Below, piece after piece: positions 1-10,600 of a DNA stretch of 64,000 bases. Both the position numbers and the translations under genes were made by a program. A model generated the notes under the pieces. That model worked only from the letters and a program-made list of their open reading frames with translations, searched no databases and was not told the DNA's origin. Within the stretch, counting starts at the first letter, position 1, and each line of letters begins with the position of its first letter. Source of the stretch: Dicyema japonicum (taxonomy: Eukaryota; Dicyemida; Rhombozoa; Dicyemidae); assembly GCA_011109175.1 (NCBI GenBank), contig RDEW01000023.1:62001-126000 (forward strand). The letters run 5' to 3'.

Positions 1-160
1 TTTCTTGCGGTGGGTTAGGAGTTCCTTCCGGGTAGATGAAGCTAAAAGTGCGTGCCGCCGGGGAGACAGTTTCCTTGGAGGTAAATGTTTAATGGTTCTC
101 TTTGGAGGGACATTAGGTGCCCTATAGGCGTTACCAATACTTACAGAATCGGTGAACCAC
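1..160. other. unassigned left edge
   Basis: GC-richer stretch with no coding sequence I can support. It abuts the tail end of the repeat that follows and may belong to an older insertion cut off by the window edge. Confidence 0.3.
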
Positions 161-470
161 ATTATTATTAACCCCAGGCTTACCATTGTAAGCCCAGTAC
201 AAACAGTCATGACTAACTAATCCAAGGAAGTAACCAAAGGGAGAACATCTGCTTGTGCCGACCAAATCCATCTTCCAATACTTCATTACAGGCTTCCGCT
301 TCCGAGAAGAGGTGGAGAAGTAGGTCCGCCCTCTTCCATTTTTGTCCCACGTCCTACCCTCGCGGACATCACTTCATTCTTTGCGGAATAGTTTTCATAA
401 TGCAATCTTCATCAGAGGGTTTGGTCAGGGTAAACCAGAGAACGGTGCGCTAAAATTTATATATATAACG
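161..470 (-). repeat. dispersed repeat family A, copy 1
   Basis: Shares long blocks with 50960-51195 and 57336-57570, for example the block reading gtggagaagtaggtcc and the following cctcttccatttt. Read on the minus strand, the element ends in a hairpin (GGCTTAC and GTAAGCC arms) followed by GGGGTTAATAATAAT. That tail is typical of elements copied by a non-LTR reverse transcriptase. No protein is encoded; the short open frame inside it is incidental. It is SINE-like, or the 3' end of an unidentified LINE. Confidence 0.7.
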
Positions 471-538
471 CTAAAATTCTTGGACAAAATAATATAAATT
501 AATTAACAAAATTAATATTTAAATATAATTGATTTGTG

Positions 539-733
539 ATGGCTAATGTGACTCATTTTATGGAATACACTCACTACTTTACATCCATTATAGAAAAGTT
601 CACTCAAATAAAACTAATTTTAATGACATCCTTAATATTTTGGATATTGATTTGCTTGCTGCTTCTACAAATTATATGGAGTAAATACTCAGAGACTATC
701 GAAGAGAATCTGTTCAAATGTAACCCCCATTAA
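539..733 (+). CDS. possible small single-pass membrane protein
   Basis: A 64-residue open frame begins at ATG 539 and ends at TAA 733. It has a polar N-terminal part of about 27 residues, then one strongly hydrophobic segment (residues about 27-48, rich in Leu, Ile and Trp), then a short charged tail ending in CNPH. The single transmembrane helix is what separates it from a random frame in AT-rich DNA. I recognise no family. It lies between a dispersed repeat and the 3' end of the convergent ANKMY1-like gene. An additional exon upstream or downstream is possible. The evidence is composition only. Confidence 0.35.
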   Translation: MANVTHFMEYTHYFTSIIEKFTQIKLILMTSLIFWILICLLLLQIIWSKYSETIEENLFKCNPH

Positions 734-1037
734 TATTTGTAGTTCGGACAGATAACCCAAATTATGATTTTAAGAAATTTGATTAGATTTAAGTAAAACT
801 ATAATTATCTAATAAATATTTGTTTCCATCAATGTCCTCAGTCTTTATTAGATTGTTTTGACAAGCCCAGTTGCTCTCTCCTTTACGTTTTGTCTGAGGA
901 TTATTCTCTTTCTTTATTTTGTTTAGTAAATTGTCGACACTTCGAGATATATATTTCACGGGGCACTCCTGTTTACATTCATTCTACCTGTATGCGGGGA
1001 TCTTCTTGTTGTTTTGATGGTCTTAATGGTCTCACTT
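734..1037. other. intergenic, nothing recognised
   Basis: AT-rich spacer between the small plus-strand frame and the stop codon of the minus-strand ANKMY1-like gene. I see no conserved coding or RNA signal. Confidence 0.4.
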
Positions 1038-3489
1038 TTATAGGCTTCTGAGACCTCCCTTTTTTGATTGATATTGTTGTTGCTTGCATTCACAGGTAAT
1101 AGTACCTGGGAGTGGTCTACATTCCTCGGAATGAGTTATCCATCCCTGTTTCTTACATCGAGTACTGCAAAAGTAAATTTCCCTGCAACGAGAACAAGGG
1201 TAGAGGGGTACCATCATTCTGGCACATTCATAGCAAGAGTAAGTAGGGAAGCTAACATTTTACTTTGGGGTACCTTTTGGGTGGTGGACTGTCTGTTTGA
1301 ATGAACTTAATCTTCGATGTGGCTCTACCTGGGGAGGACAGAATTTGCATTAGGGATTTAGCACATTCAGTCTGGTCAGGAATATAAATACATTTGGCTT
1401 TACTACTTCTCACTATAAACTTAGTTACTCCCCTACCAATCTCCCCCTTGGAAAACTCTCGGTCGAGTTTGTTAGCCTCGATTTCCCTCACCCTCTTACG
1501 TACCTGTCCAGCCAGAAATGCCATCAATTCATTGAATTCAGTTACTTTTGCCTTATCCTCTGAATTTAGAGTATAAAAGGGGGACGTATATATTCGTTTA
1601 GACTAATAATCATATTCTGCTTACACTTTCGTAGTGATTATGCACGTAGTCGAGGCAAGTCACTGGTGTCTTCTTTGAGGTTACGTTCAGGGGGGAGAGA
1701 ATGTCCACGCTTGTTTTAAGACAAAAGTTTGCCTACAAATAACATAAATGCACTACAAATGATATTTTATCATTTAATGTGGTATTATCGTTGGTTAGAA
1801 AAACACATAGGGGGTTCATATTCGGTGTCCCCAAATTAAGAGTTATGTTTGCTCCGTGTTCTATGAGGATATTTGCAGAGTTTGATGATTTCATGGAAAA
1901 ACATAACGATAACGGGGAGTTGCCATTCCATATTTCGTCAAGATTGGCTCCATATTTTAATAACAACTTTATATTTCTGTTTCTCAGCTAATTATCACCA
2001 TTTCACTCAACCGATTCGTCAACTTGAGTACTACAAGCAATGTGAAGGGGACTCATTCCTGCCTTGGGGACCATTGAGTAAATATAGGGAGGTTATTATC
2101 TTATAATAAGTTCAACAAACCGATTCCTCAATATACGTATCCTCTGAGACGATAGCATTCACATCGGCAGCAGCCTTAAGCAAATACTCTGCAATTTCAT
2201 TTCCTTGTTCCACGTGCATTGCCATTGCCAAATGAACTAGGTTATAACCGAACTTTTCTATTTATATTATTATACATCTTTCCGGATTTTTGGATCAGCT
2301 CCCTTAAGCAACAGGAGTTTGACCATCTCAGCATCTCCACAAAGGACTGCCTCGTATAATGGAAACGTTCTGGCTGATCCCTGGTTTGGGTCTGCCCCAT
2401 GATCGAGTAGGGTCTTGATAATATTCCGACGAGACAAATCCAAATCAATAGCAGGATTGGATGTAAAGGCGGAGATCATTTTATCAGTTGTAGGGGACAG
2501 TCTAATAAATAACGACTAATCTTGCCTATGCTTTTGAGAAGACCTTCTGTAGTACTTTTGGATACTCAAGATTAAAGCAGATCTGTCATCATCGGATAGT
2601 TGATTAACATCTGCTTGAAATTTGACGAGTTTGTCCACAATCTCTTCATTTCCATGGACTGCTGCGTACATTAATCCAGTCCTTCCACGTGAATCGGCTA
2701 CATTAATGCTTATTTGGTTTTTAATCAATAATAAAGTGACTGTTGAAATGTCATTGTTGGCACAACTGGTTATAAATGCTAGAGAAAGTTCCTCCAATAT
2801 TCCAGGGTTGGAGAACACATCCCTGTTTTCTCGCATATCATTGATTCTGAAATTCGCGTAATTTTTGTCATAAACGTGCCAATATTAATTTGTCAATTTA
2901 CCTTAAAGCCAGTCTCTGAATTCTGTAAAAAATCTCCGACTTGTTAACCAAATCCTCAGACCTGTTAGTCAATTCATTCAAGTCACTAATGGAGTACATT
3001 GAATAAAAGTAGTCAGATTCAAACTCCTCGATGTTAATGGCTATACTTTCCCTTGTTAAACACTTCTTATATACGCAATCGGGAGTACTCATCTCATCAT
3101 CCTTAACGATTATATAAAAAGACTACAAAACGTGGCTTATAGTTCTGATTGATCAGACAGTACGCCTTTTCGGAAACCTTTTCTGACTTGTTGTATTTTA
3201 GCAAATCAAGTTGGATTGATTTGTCGAGTTGTGTGTAGAATTTGATCATTTTTCGTCCATAGAACAGTCCGACATCTTGCGTGTTATTTGGGTAAGTATA
3301 AATGCCAGGCCCAAAAAAGAAGCCACGATAAAACATGCCCTTTAAATTAATAAGAGTGGACACCGTGTAGAGTGAGTCGTCATTAAACTTATAACTCCCA
3401 AGACCTTCTCTTTCATTAAAATAAAATGTCCCTTCATACGTTTCTCCGTTATCGTAGGTCTCAAAGCCATAGCCATGCTTTTTATTCAT
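1038..3489 (-). CDS. ANKMY1: ANKMY1-like protein (MORN repeats, ankyrin repeats, MYND zinc finger)
   Basis: Multi-exon gene read from ATG 3489 to a stop at 1038-1040. Exon 1 (3103-3489) has MORN-type repeats, with GYGFETYDNGETYEGTFYF near the start. The exons at about 1733-2836 carry ankyrin repeats (motifs GRTGLMYAAVHGNEEIV, LLDHGADPN, LLKYGANLD). A small exon near 2110-2240 adds another ankyrin segment (NLVHLAMAM). The end of the protein, at 1119-1235, is a MYND zinc finger with CYEC, CSRC, a CxxxC pair and a final HSEEC. This domain order is that of metazoan ANKMY1, whose function is poorly known; the ankyrins and MYND finger suggest protein binding. Introns of 25, 55, about 44 and 23 nt can be placed. 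The junctions near 1990-2110 do not resolve cleanly and may hide a one-base error or an unusual intron. A further upstream exon is possible because vertebrate homologues have a longer N-terminus. Confidence 0.88.
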
Positions 3490-3654
3490 AAAAAGACGAA
3501 CTGAGTTAATCTAATATAAATTAAAATATCAAACAGCTTTCCTCTCCGACATTATTGTTGCCTAGATATATTTTTTTATTTTAAGATTAACAATATTAAA
3601 TTGAAAAAAACATGGTCATTGGGTTATCCTAGTGCTCTCACAACAGTCTCATAT

Positions 3655-3846
3655 TCACTTAGCATTCTTCACGAGATCCCACACACTTTTTATGAGCTGG
3701 CAGGTGTTCACGTAAGACGAACCGCTCAACATTCTTTTCACTATCTTTTCGAAGGGAGAAGGGTATAACAAAGAGGGCGCAAACTTGTTAAGAGTTTCAA
3801 CTACTGAAGACTGAAGGATTTGAATTTTCAGGTGCGTTTTTGCCAT
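3655..3846 (-). CDS. 63-residue protein of unknown function
   Basis: Uninterrupted frame from ATG 3846 to a stop at 3655. It lies between the aminoacylase-1 stop (3925) and the ANKMY1-like start (3489), all on the minus strand. The product is basic and mostly helical in composition (MAKTHLKIQILQSS at the start, SVWDLVKNAK at the end), with no signal peptide or transmembrane segment. I do not recognise a family. In a gene set this compact a stand-alone single-exon 63-residue frame is plausible, but it could instead be one exon of something longer. The tight spacing (about 80 bp to the upstream stop) would fit transcription close behind aminoacylase-1. Confidence 0.45.
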   Translation of the reverse strand: MAKTHLKIQILQSSVVETLNKFAPSLLYPSPFEKIVKRMLSGSSYVNTCQLIKSVWDLVKNAK

Positions 3847-3924
3847 GGGTATCAGATGTAGTTGAGGGTTAATCCAATGTAGGTATATAATGTCTAATAA
3901 TCAATTATAATGTTATTAGTTAGG

Positions 3925-5375
3925 TTATGACTGTTGAGAGATTTGCCTGATGATTTCACGGTAAATATCTATTCCACGAAGGAATATGTCCGCGTTTAAA
4001 AACTCGTCGTGGTCATGGAGCAAAATTGGAGTATTATTTATCGGTGAGAACCCAAGGACAGGAATTCCAACCTGATGGTTATACCATAATAAACTCCACG
4101 GAGGAAGCGACCATCCGTCCCCGCCGGAAAAATAGAAGTGGAAGTCTCAATTCCTCTAAAAATAGTCTCAAGTAAACTTACAGGGTTTTACAAGCATCAA
4201 AAAAAGATCTACAGTAAGGTGACTGCAAGGAAGTTGGTTTGGCCATTGAACTTTTAAAATGTGACTCAACAATGATGTTCTTCCCGTCTGCCTGAGGCAA
4301 TACTTGCTCACAAAACTCTTCAAAACTATATGATGGAGTTATTCTCATGTCCCAGGCTAAAATAACTATCAAAGTCAAACTGGTTGTAAGAGTAGCAGGG
4401 ATCACATTTGTTTGTACTCCCCCCTATAATGAATGATTAATAATACATCCATGATGGTCAAATTGACAGTAGTCACATCACCTAACGTCATGGAAGGATC
4501 ACTATTCATCATAAATACAATAACTTGGTGAGTTTCTCCAGTTCCTTGTCTCTGAAATTCTGGATTGCTGATAGACATGAAATCTGCGGTTAGAAATACC
4601 ATTACCAGTCTCTCCCCTGCAGTGTCTGGCAAGAGGAGTGATCCATGACCAGGTTTTCCATGGCATGTGACAGTAAAAGCTCAAATATATAAAACATATA
4701 CGCATGACACTCCTTTCGGCGTAGAAAACTGAAAACACGTCAGTGGGGGAAGCGATTCCCTCATCCAATGAAAACCCAATGTTGAGGGTTTTGAAATATT
4801 CATTCTCAACAAAAGCAGCCATTCCTTTGGCACCTCCAATTTCCTCATCTGAATTGAGAATAGAAGATCAACCTGGGACGACACTGACGTAAATATTTTG
4901 ACTGGGGACAAATCCCTCGTCAATCAGTTTTCTTATTGCCTCCAAATATCTGTAAATTATGGATATCGTCAAACTGAATGGTAACACATTTCATGTCCTA
5001 GCTACATTTTTAAACCACATACCTGACTTCCACGTGCGTAAATATTCCTTTTCTCATCCATGTGAGCCCCAAACGGATCATATGACCATTTTTCTTTTCT
5101 TAACTAATATATTGAGTACTGGATAAACTGGGACAACATCCATATGGCCGTTCAACAGGATAGACTCGGCTGAGGCATCTTTCCCCTCCCATTTCATTAC
5201 AAGGATCAATTTATTGGGAAATAACTCCAAAATTGTTGATTGCAGCCCAATTTGGTCTCCCAGTCCTTTCAGAAAGTCCACAGCCGGTCCTTACAAGTAA
5301 TAATAAAATTTTGCCATAATCGGGATTCGGTTGAACTGTCGCAAATTTCAAATATTCTCGAAAATTATCCACCAT
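3925..5375 (-). CDS. ACY1: aminoacylase-1 (M20 family N-acyl-amino-acid deacylase)
   Basis: Cytosolic zinc enzyme family that releases free amino acids from N-acyl amino acids. I placed 12 introns of 22-31 nt; removing them leaves an uninterrupted protein of about 384 residues (human about 408). Landmarks in order: [16 protein letters not shown] at the N-terminus, [10 protein letters not shown] (metal-binding His and Asp region), [25 protein letters not shown] (catalytic Glu pair), [63 protein letters not shown] and [10 protein letters not shown] with the last metal-binding His. The first intron (5290-5314, 25 nt) has GC-AG ends; all others start with GT. The start is ATG 5375, which gives the family N-terminus directly. 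All catalytic motifs are present, so the gene looks functional. Confidence 0.95.
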
Positions 5376-6041
5376 TTGTGACCGCTAAAGTTGTAATTAA
5401 ATAGTTTTTTATTTTTGTAAAATTATTTATATAATTTTATTTTGTTTATATTTATTAATTTTATTTAAATGTCGATTTTTATTGTTTTTTTAATTTTGCG
5501 CAACTCGATTATATCACAAGGTCATTAAGGGATTATGCAAGGAGAATGTGATCACTATTGAAATGTGGGGTCACTAATCTGACAAATAATACAGTTTTAA
5601 AATTATCGGAAATTCTAAGGAATGTTGTGGTTTTACGATTAATTGTGGTTAACACAATGGAGATAACTGAATTCTTTGAATTTTGTAAAATTACTAAAAT
5701 AAATCAAATGATCCCTCATCATCCTGATGTGTTTACCAAGACCAATAAAAGTTAGATTATTCCATTACGACATAGAATTCATTAAACATTAAGATGAATA
5801 GACCTTCGTTACGTAATGGGAAATATCAAGCGAAAAAATATTTTGTAATTATTGTAATAACCGCTTTGAATGACCCCTTTCAGCATCTACATTTCGGGAG
5901 TATTTTTACTTATTATCTGAACCTGAACTCTCCAAACAATGTCGTTGTGATTTGAATTTTTGTAAAATAGGGTTTTCTCACATCAAAGATACCATAAACT
6001 CAGCAAGACTATTCAAACTTTGTATCCACGCAGTAATTAGC
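5376..6041. other. intergenic between divergent genes
   Basis: AT-rich spacer between the aminoacylase-1 start (minus) and the CAP gene (plus), so it should contain both promoters. A 65-codon frame at 5558-5755 has no recognisable features and I do not call it. Confidence 0.4.
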
Positions 6042-6924
6042 ATGTTGTGCATGCGACTAATGCTGATAATTACTGCACTGTTAGAATGATATATAACCCC
6101 CATGAATAAATATGAGTAAATGCTCTCATTAATATTCATTAAAGTATCATTTAGTAAGGAATTTAGATTGTCTGTACGATGACGCCAAATGAGAGGTCTG
6201 AGACCTTGGTCATCCACAATTATCATCGAGCAAATGCGAAACCAACAGCTAGTAATATGCTGGCCATGGAATGGTCTGCTGAATTGGCGACCCAGCAAAC
6301 ACAGTTGCCACAACATGCGTGGATCGAATAACCAAAACAGCTTTAAGTGTGACCTATGAACAACTCATAATAACAGACACTGGTAAATGTATTAAGTACC
6401 CCCACAGTAACAACTATGCTAAATTTAACCCTCACTCTAAATGAAATATTCCTACAGTTTGTATATTGTGGTAACGATTATCTCTCGTGTTCTCCGATCT
6501 GTGCAAATATTAGAAAGGTTATATTAATCGATTATTAAGGCATTGTATGCTACAAATTACTTGATTGGTTGTTCATACTCAAGCTGTACTCCTTTATTGA
6601 GTTCAAACATGACTCCCATCTCCAACACTGGCTCAATGCTAGTGTGCAATTATGGACCAAAGTTATTGTTGTCTATACTCAATAGTTTGAATCCCGTGGG
6701 AGTAAAGACATACATTGAGGGTTATCCGTGTAGAAATTGTCCAACGTCCCATCCGATCTGTATTGCTCACAATTGCGATTCATTGTGCGGTTTGATTTAA
6801 TACTTACAATAAAGGTAGAATTAATGTGACCTACTCACCAGTTAATTGCAACTACTACGAAAGAACTCTTGGATTTGATAAGGGAATAGTCTTTCTGCTA
6901 TTTGTGTACACGATGATTCACTAA
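6042..6924 (+). CDS. CAP superfamily (CRISP/GLIPR1-like) protein with C-terminal hydrophobic tail
   Basis: CAP proteins are usually secreted. A probable signal-peptide exon starts at ATG 6042 (MLCMRLMLIITALL). The core exon from about 6179 reads VIHNYHRANAKP, ASNMLAMEWSAELATQ, the CAP helix with the first His. Next come a segment with CIKYPHSNN (CAP His-Ser motif) and YATNYLIGCSYSSC, then LVCNYGP and GYPCRNCP, the CAP2 motif and CRISP hinge. A 24-nt intron after CNYGP and a 25-nt intron after DSLCG link to a last exon ending at TAA 6922-6924. That exon encodes NCNYYERTLG followed by a hydrophobic stretch, GIVFLLFVYTMIH. The tail resembles the membrane anchor of GLIPR1-type proteins. The usual GHYTQ of the CAP1 motif is not recognisable before YATN. 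Junctions between 6310 and 6540 are not fully resolved. Confidence 0.8.
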
Positions 6925-7128
6925 CAATAATTCACATTAAATAATATTAGTAGTACAGCTCAATTATATTGTAATAGTAATAGGCAATATTCACAACTAA
7001 AAGTTAGCAAAACTTGCAGTCAATTGATTCTAGGAGGCAGTGGTTTTGTCGTTAAATATCCGATAAAAGTGACGTTTAATAAATTATTTATCGTTATACA
7101 GTACAAATTTGGCTTTTCGTGCTGTCCT

Positions 7129-7640
7129 ATGTTCCTTAACGACCTTTCAATACTAGGATTCTTCACTGGTAAATTGGTCTTGGTTTACCACAGGGGTGAG
7201 GGAGTCACTCGGAAACGACCTCCTGTTCATTCCATCAAATAAAAAAAGATACTCTAATGAGGATATTGATCGTTTCTTCAACTATATTGGTGACATAACA
7301 AAGTATTCTGATTATTGATTTACATAGAAGCGGCACAGTTCCCGTGTTTTCGATAATCGTGGACAATTCCACGAGAGTCTTTGTCGACGAACACTTTATG
7401 TTGGATTCAATTCAGGTTTACTGGAGTTATAAGTCTTAGAAATATTGTGGAACGAACGTAAATCAAGTTTACATGATCGAACCCGAAAGAATCGATGATA
7501 ATTGCTTCACATTCTCTGTAATGAGAGTTAACGAGTCCGGGATGTGGAAAATATTGCAAGACTCTTACTCGGACTTTTCTTCTACCACTGAAAGTCAGAT
7601 CTTGCGGTGGATTGAGATGAGGAAGGTTGATTCCTTTATT
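7129..7640 (+). other. CRAL-TRIO (Sec14) domain region of the giant gene
   Basis: From ATG 7129 the frame reads MFLNDLSILGFFTG. A 25-nt intron (7164-7188) then joins it to VRESLGNDLLFIPSN and YSNEDIDRFFNYIGDIT. This parallels the Trio N-terminus (GGRDKRGGPILTFP, then the QEDLRRLISYL segment). Further blocks are ILIIDLHRSGT (Trio TVIVDMRGS), VYMIEPERIDD (Trio VALIIKPDNFW) and LRWIEMR (Trio EEWIEIR). Frame changes near 7303 and 7430 are not all explained. The domain would bind lipid or a partner protein; that is from the family, not from this sequence. Confidence 0.55.
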
Positions 7641-10600
7641 ATTCAACTCAGAAAATCGATGACTTTTACGAAAAAACTGAAGGACTCGGGAAAAGTACAG
7701 TTTATCAGAGGAAATTGGTTTTTTAGAATATTTGGGTTTATCTCATTGGTTTTGATATCGATAGGGAAAAAAATTATCAAACAGATTCAATTTGATGAAA
7801 ATAACCAAAAGATAGTGAATATTCCGTTGGACCAACAGATCGCCATGGAATATATCCAAAATTCCATAAGACAGACTAACTCTCCAACGGAGGATGAGAA
7901 AATCTCTAACTTTTCTAGAAAGGTTGGAATTCCTGACTTATATGTAGCTCAAATCCTTATTAGACACGTAGAGGATATAAAATACGACATTTATGACTCC
8001 CAAAATCTAGAGATCGCACTTCAGCACTTCCAAGACTACGAGAATATAACAAAGGTTGGGTTCTCTCACCAAATAATAAGGAAATGAGAGCAGAGTTGTC
8101 TGAAATCATCAATGACGGCAACAGTGGCAATACTGTGGAGGAACTAGTCATGTCTTTAAATGTTACATCACTCTTAATAGAGGAGAACATTAAACAAATT
8201 TCCGACTATATTTTCCTGGTCAATTTAGAGAAAGTTTGAGGTTTCACAAATTTATAGCTTTATGAGAACAAAAAAGAATTTTTCACTAAGGCAATGCCAA
8301 CAAATCTTAATGATTTGACCGAGAAATACCTAGGTTTGAACGAGAAATTGTTCGAAATTGGTATTCTGGATTTATATTAAAGAAAAATTCAAAACAAAAC
8401 TAAGAGTCATAGAGAGTGGCGCTGAATTGTCAAAAACTGAGGACTCGCGCGTTAAGGGAAGAATTCACGAATGTTCAAAGCAAATGGAGGACTTTAGTTC
8501 AAAACTTAGAGACGAGAAAAAGAGTATTCAAGGAACTATATTACTGAATCACATTTTGCAAGATGTGGTTGCCGTTGTGGAAAGGATTGAGTCATTAATT
8601 GAATTAGTAAGAGACAACTCTTCATCCTGTGACAAAATCGAAACCAGACACCACATTTCAATGATTTTCAACACTGCCCGGGTATTAATGGATTCTGATG
8701 ATCCCCACAGAAAACATATGAATATGGAGACACCTCCCTCCTAATTGCTAGTTCTTTGGTCGAGAAATTGAAATTACGTCAAGATAGAATAATTGATCCA
8801 AGAATAAAATTAGATGACTGTTGGACACGAATGATGACTTTAATGAACTCTTTGGAGAATACTTCATTTGATGATGTCGAAGGAGTCTCGGAAAGTGTGA
8901 GAATTACAGACGAGGAATCAAACTGGTATTATCACAAACTTTATCGGTCAGTGTGGTCAGACAACTTCGATTCAGTGGAAATAGTCTGTTCGGAAGAGAG
9001 GTACAATTAATGTGATAATAAATAGTGAATTTGAAGAGGTCTCAGAGGTTCTAATCAATACGACTGCGCGTTGATTAAATAATCGTTTAAGCTCGTACGC
9101 AAAGTACTTTACGCGACGCATTCATATATTTACATTGTAGCTTATCACTGCTAAATTAAGACTGTTTCCGTGGAAACTATTTGTATTTTAGTTACAAAAA
9201 ACTGGAATGTTGTACCAGAATGTATGTTCTATCAAAATGAACATTCACAATTCCCCAATTTTGAGAAAGGCTGTCAAGAACTTGAGTATTCATTCGAGAG
9301 ACTGAAAAAATTGATGAACGAAAGGGTGTATATGTTGGAAAAGTCTGATAGTTTCTGTCAAGAGACCGAACACGTAATGACTAATATAAGCATTTAGTTG
9401 TGTGAGACGATAAGGCAATCCACTGAGTTTTTGAGGGAATCTATAAACAGCGATAATATCGACGATTTGATCGATAAGACAAATGATGGTACTTAGTGTA
9501 ATCATTGTTATAAGATATTGAAAAGAGGTACAAAAACGCAGTGGAGGGGGGAAAGATTATGATAGAGCAGATCGAAGCATTAAATCAGTTTATAATCAGA
9601 GAATCCAAACAAAATGAAGCAACAGAGTCGATTTCCAAGATATCATCTGCCCTGGGTTTACTAAGTGAAGGCTACTCACAGCTACAACAAATTCTCAAAC
9701 AATTTCAGCAAAGAGTGAGATCATTTAAAGGACCCAACACGGAACAATTTTCGAATGTTTTCACAAAAGGGGTGACTTTAGATTTCGAACGACATCGATG
9801 ACTTTGAAGATCAACTAGAATGCCTACAGTCGACTCTCATAAGGTCTAAGCGTACTTGTATGAATGCAATGGAAAAACTGTCAGAAATAAAAGTTCATTT
9901 CAACGTTGTTTTCAATTAAAATTGGAATAGGAAATACAAACGAAAGTTAATGGTCTCAGTAACCAAGTAATCCACTTGACGGACTCTGAGATAAAAACGA
10001 ACTCTGAAAAAAGAATTAACGAATTAAACAAGAGACTAAAAAAGTTGACGTTAAAGTTTGAGGAATGCACTGAATGCTACGAAAAAGCAATCATATTTTT
10101 TGAGGAAAGTGATAAAGTTGATATAATCGTATAAAATAGTTTGAATTGGAGATAAATGAAGTAGAAACAGCGGTATATTACATTGACCGATTTGATCGTC
10201 CATCAACAGAATTGTATAGTCAGAGCATCATTAAGGAAAAGTCATTTAAACAACTGACCGCCAAATTGACGGAAATGTTTGATGCTGGGGGTTTGAATTC
10301 TTCTGGGATCCAACAACTGGTTTTATCGTCTAAATATTGTTCAGCTTGCAAACATATCTCTAAGATTGGAAGTACTCGGTAAGAGTCACGAACTTCAGCA
10401 CAAAGCAGCAAACCTAATATTGGACGATGACTACAGCATGGTAGTGTTATTTGTCATTGGACTTAGTTGAACGAATGGTATGAATATGCTCTTAAGAGAG
10501 GATTTGGAGACCCAATCAGTTGTCCTCACAATTATCAGGAATGTCAGATAGCAATTGACGAAGCGATCAATCAGTCGATCGAACTTAAGGTATAAAGGCG

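Noticed and set aside
253-453. 66-codon frame near the left edge
   Set aside because: It lies within dispersed repeat family A and is not conserved in the other copies.
5558-5755. 65-codon plus-strand frame
   Set aside because: No domain, no membrane segment and no supporting flanking exons; expected by chance in AT-rich DNA.
5978-6316. 112-codon minus-strand frame
   Set aside because: It is antisense to the CAP exon, whose plus-strand reading has clear family motifs.
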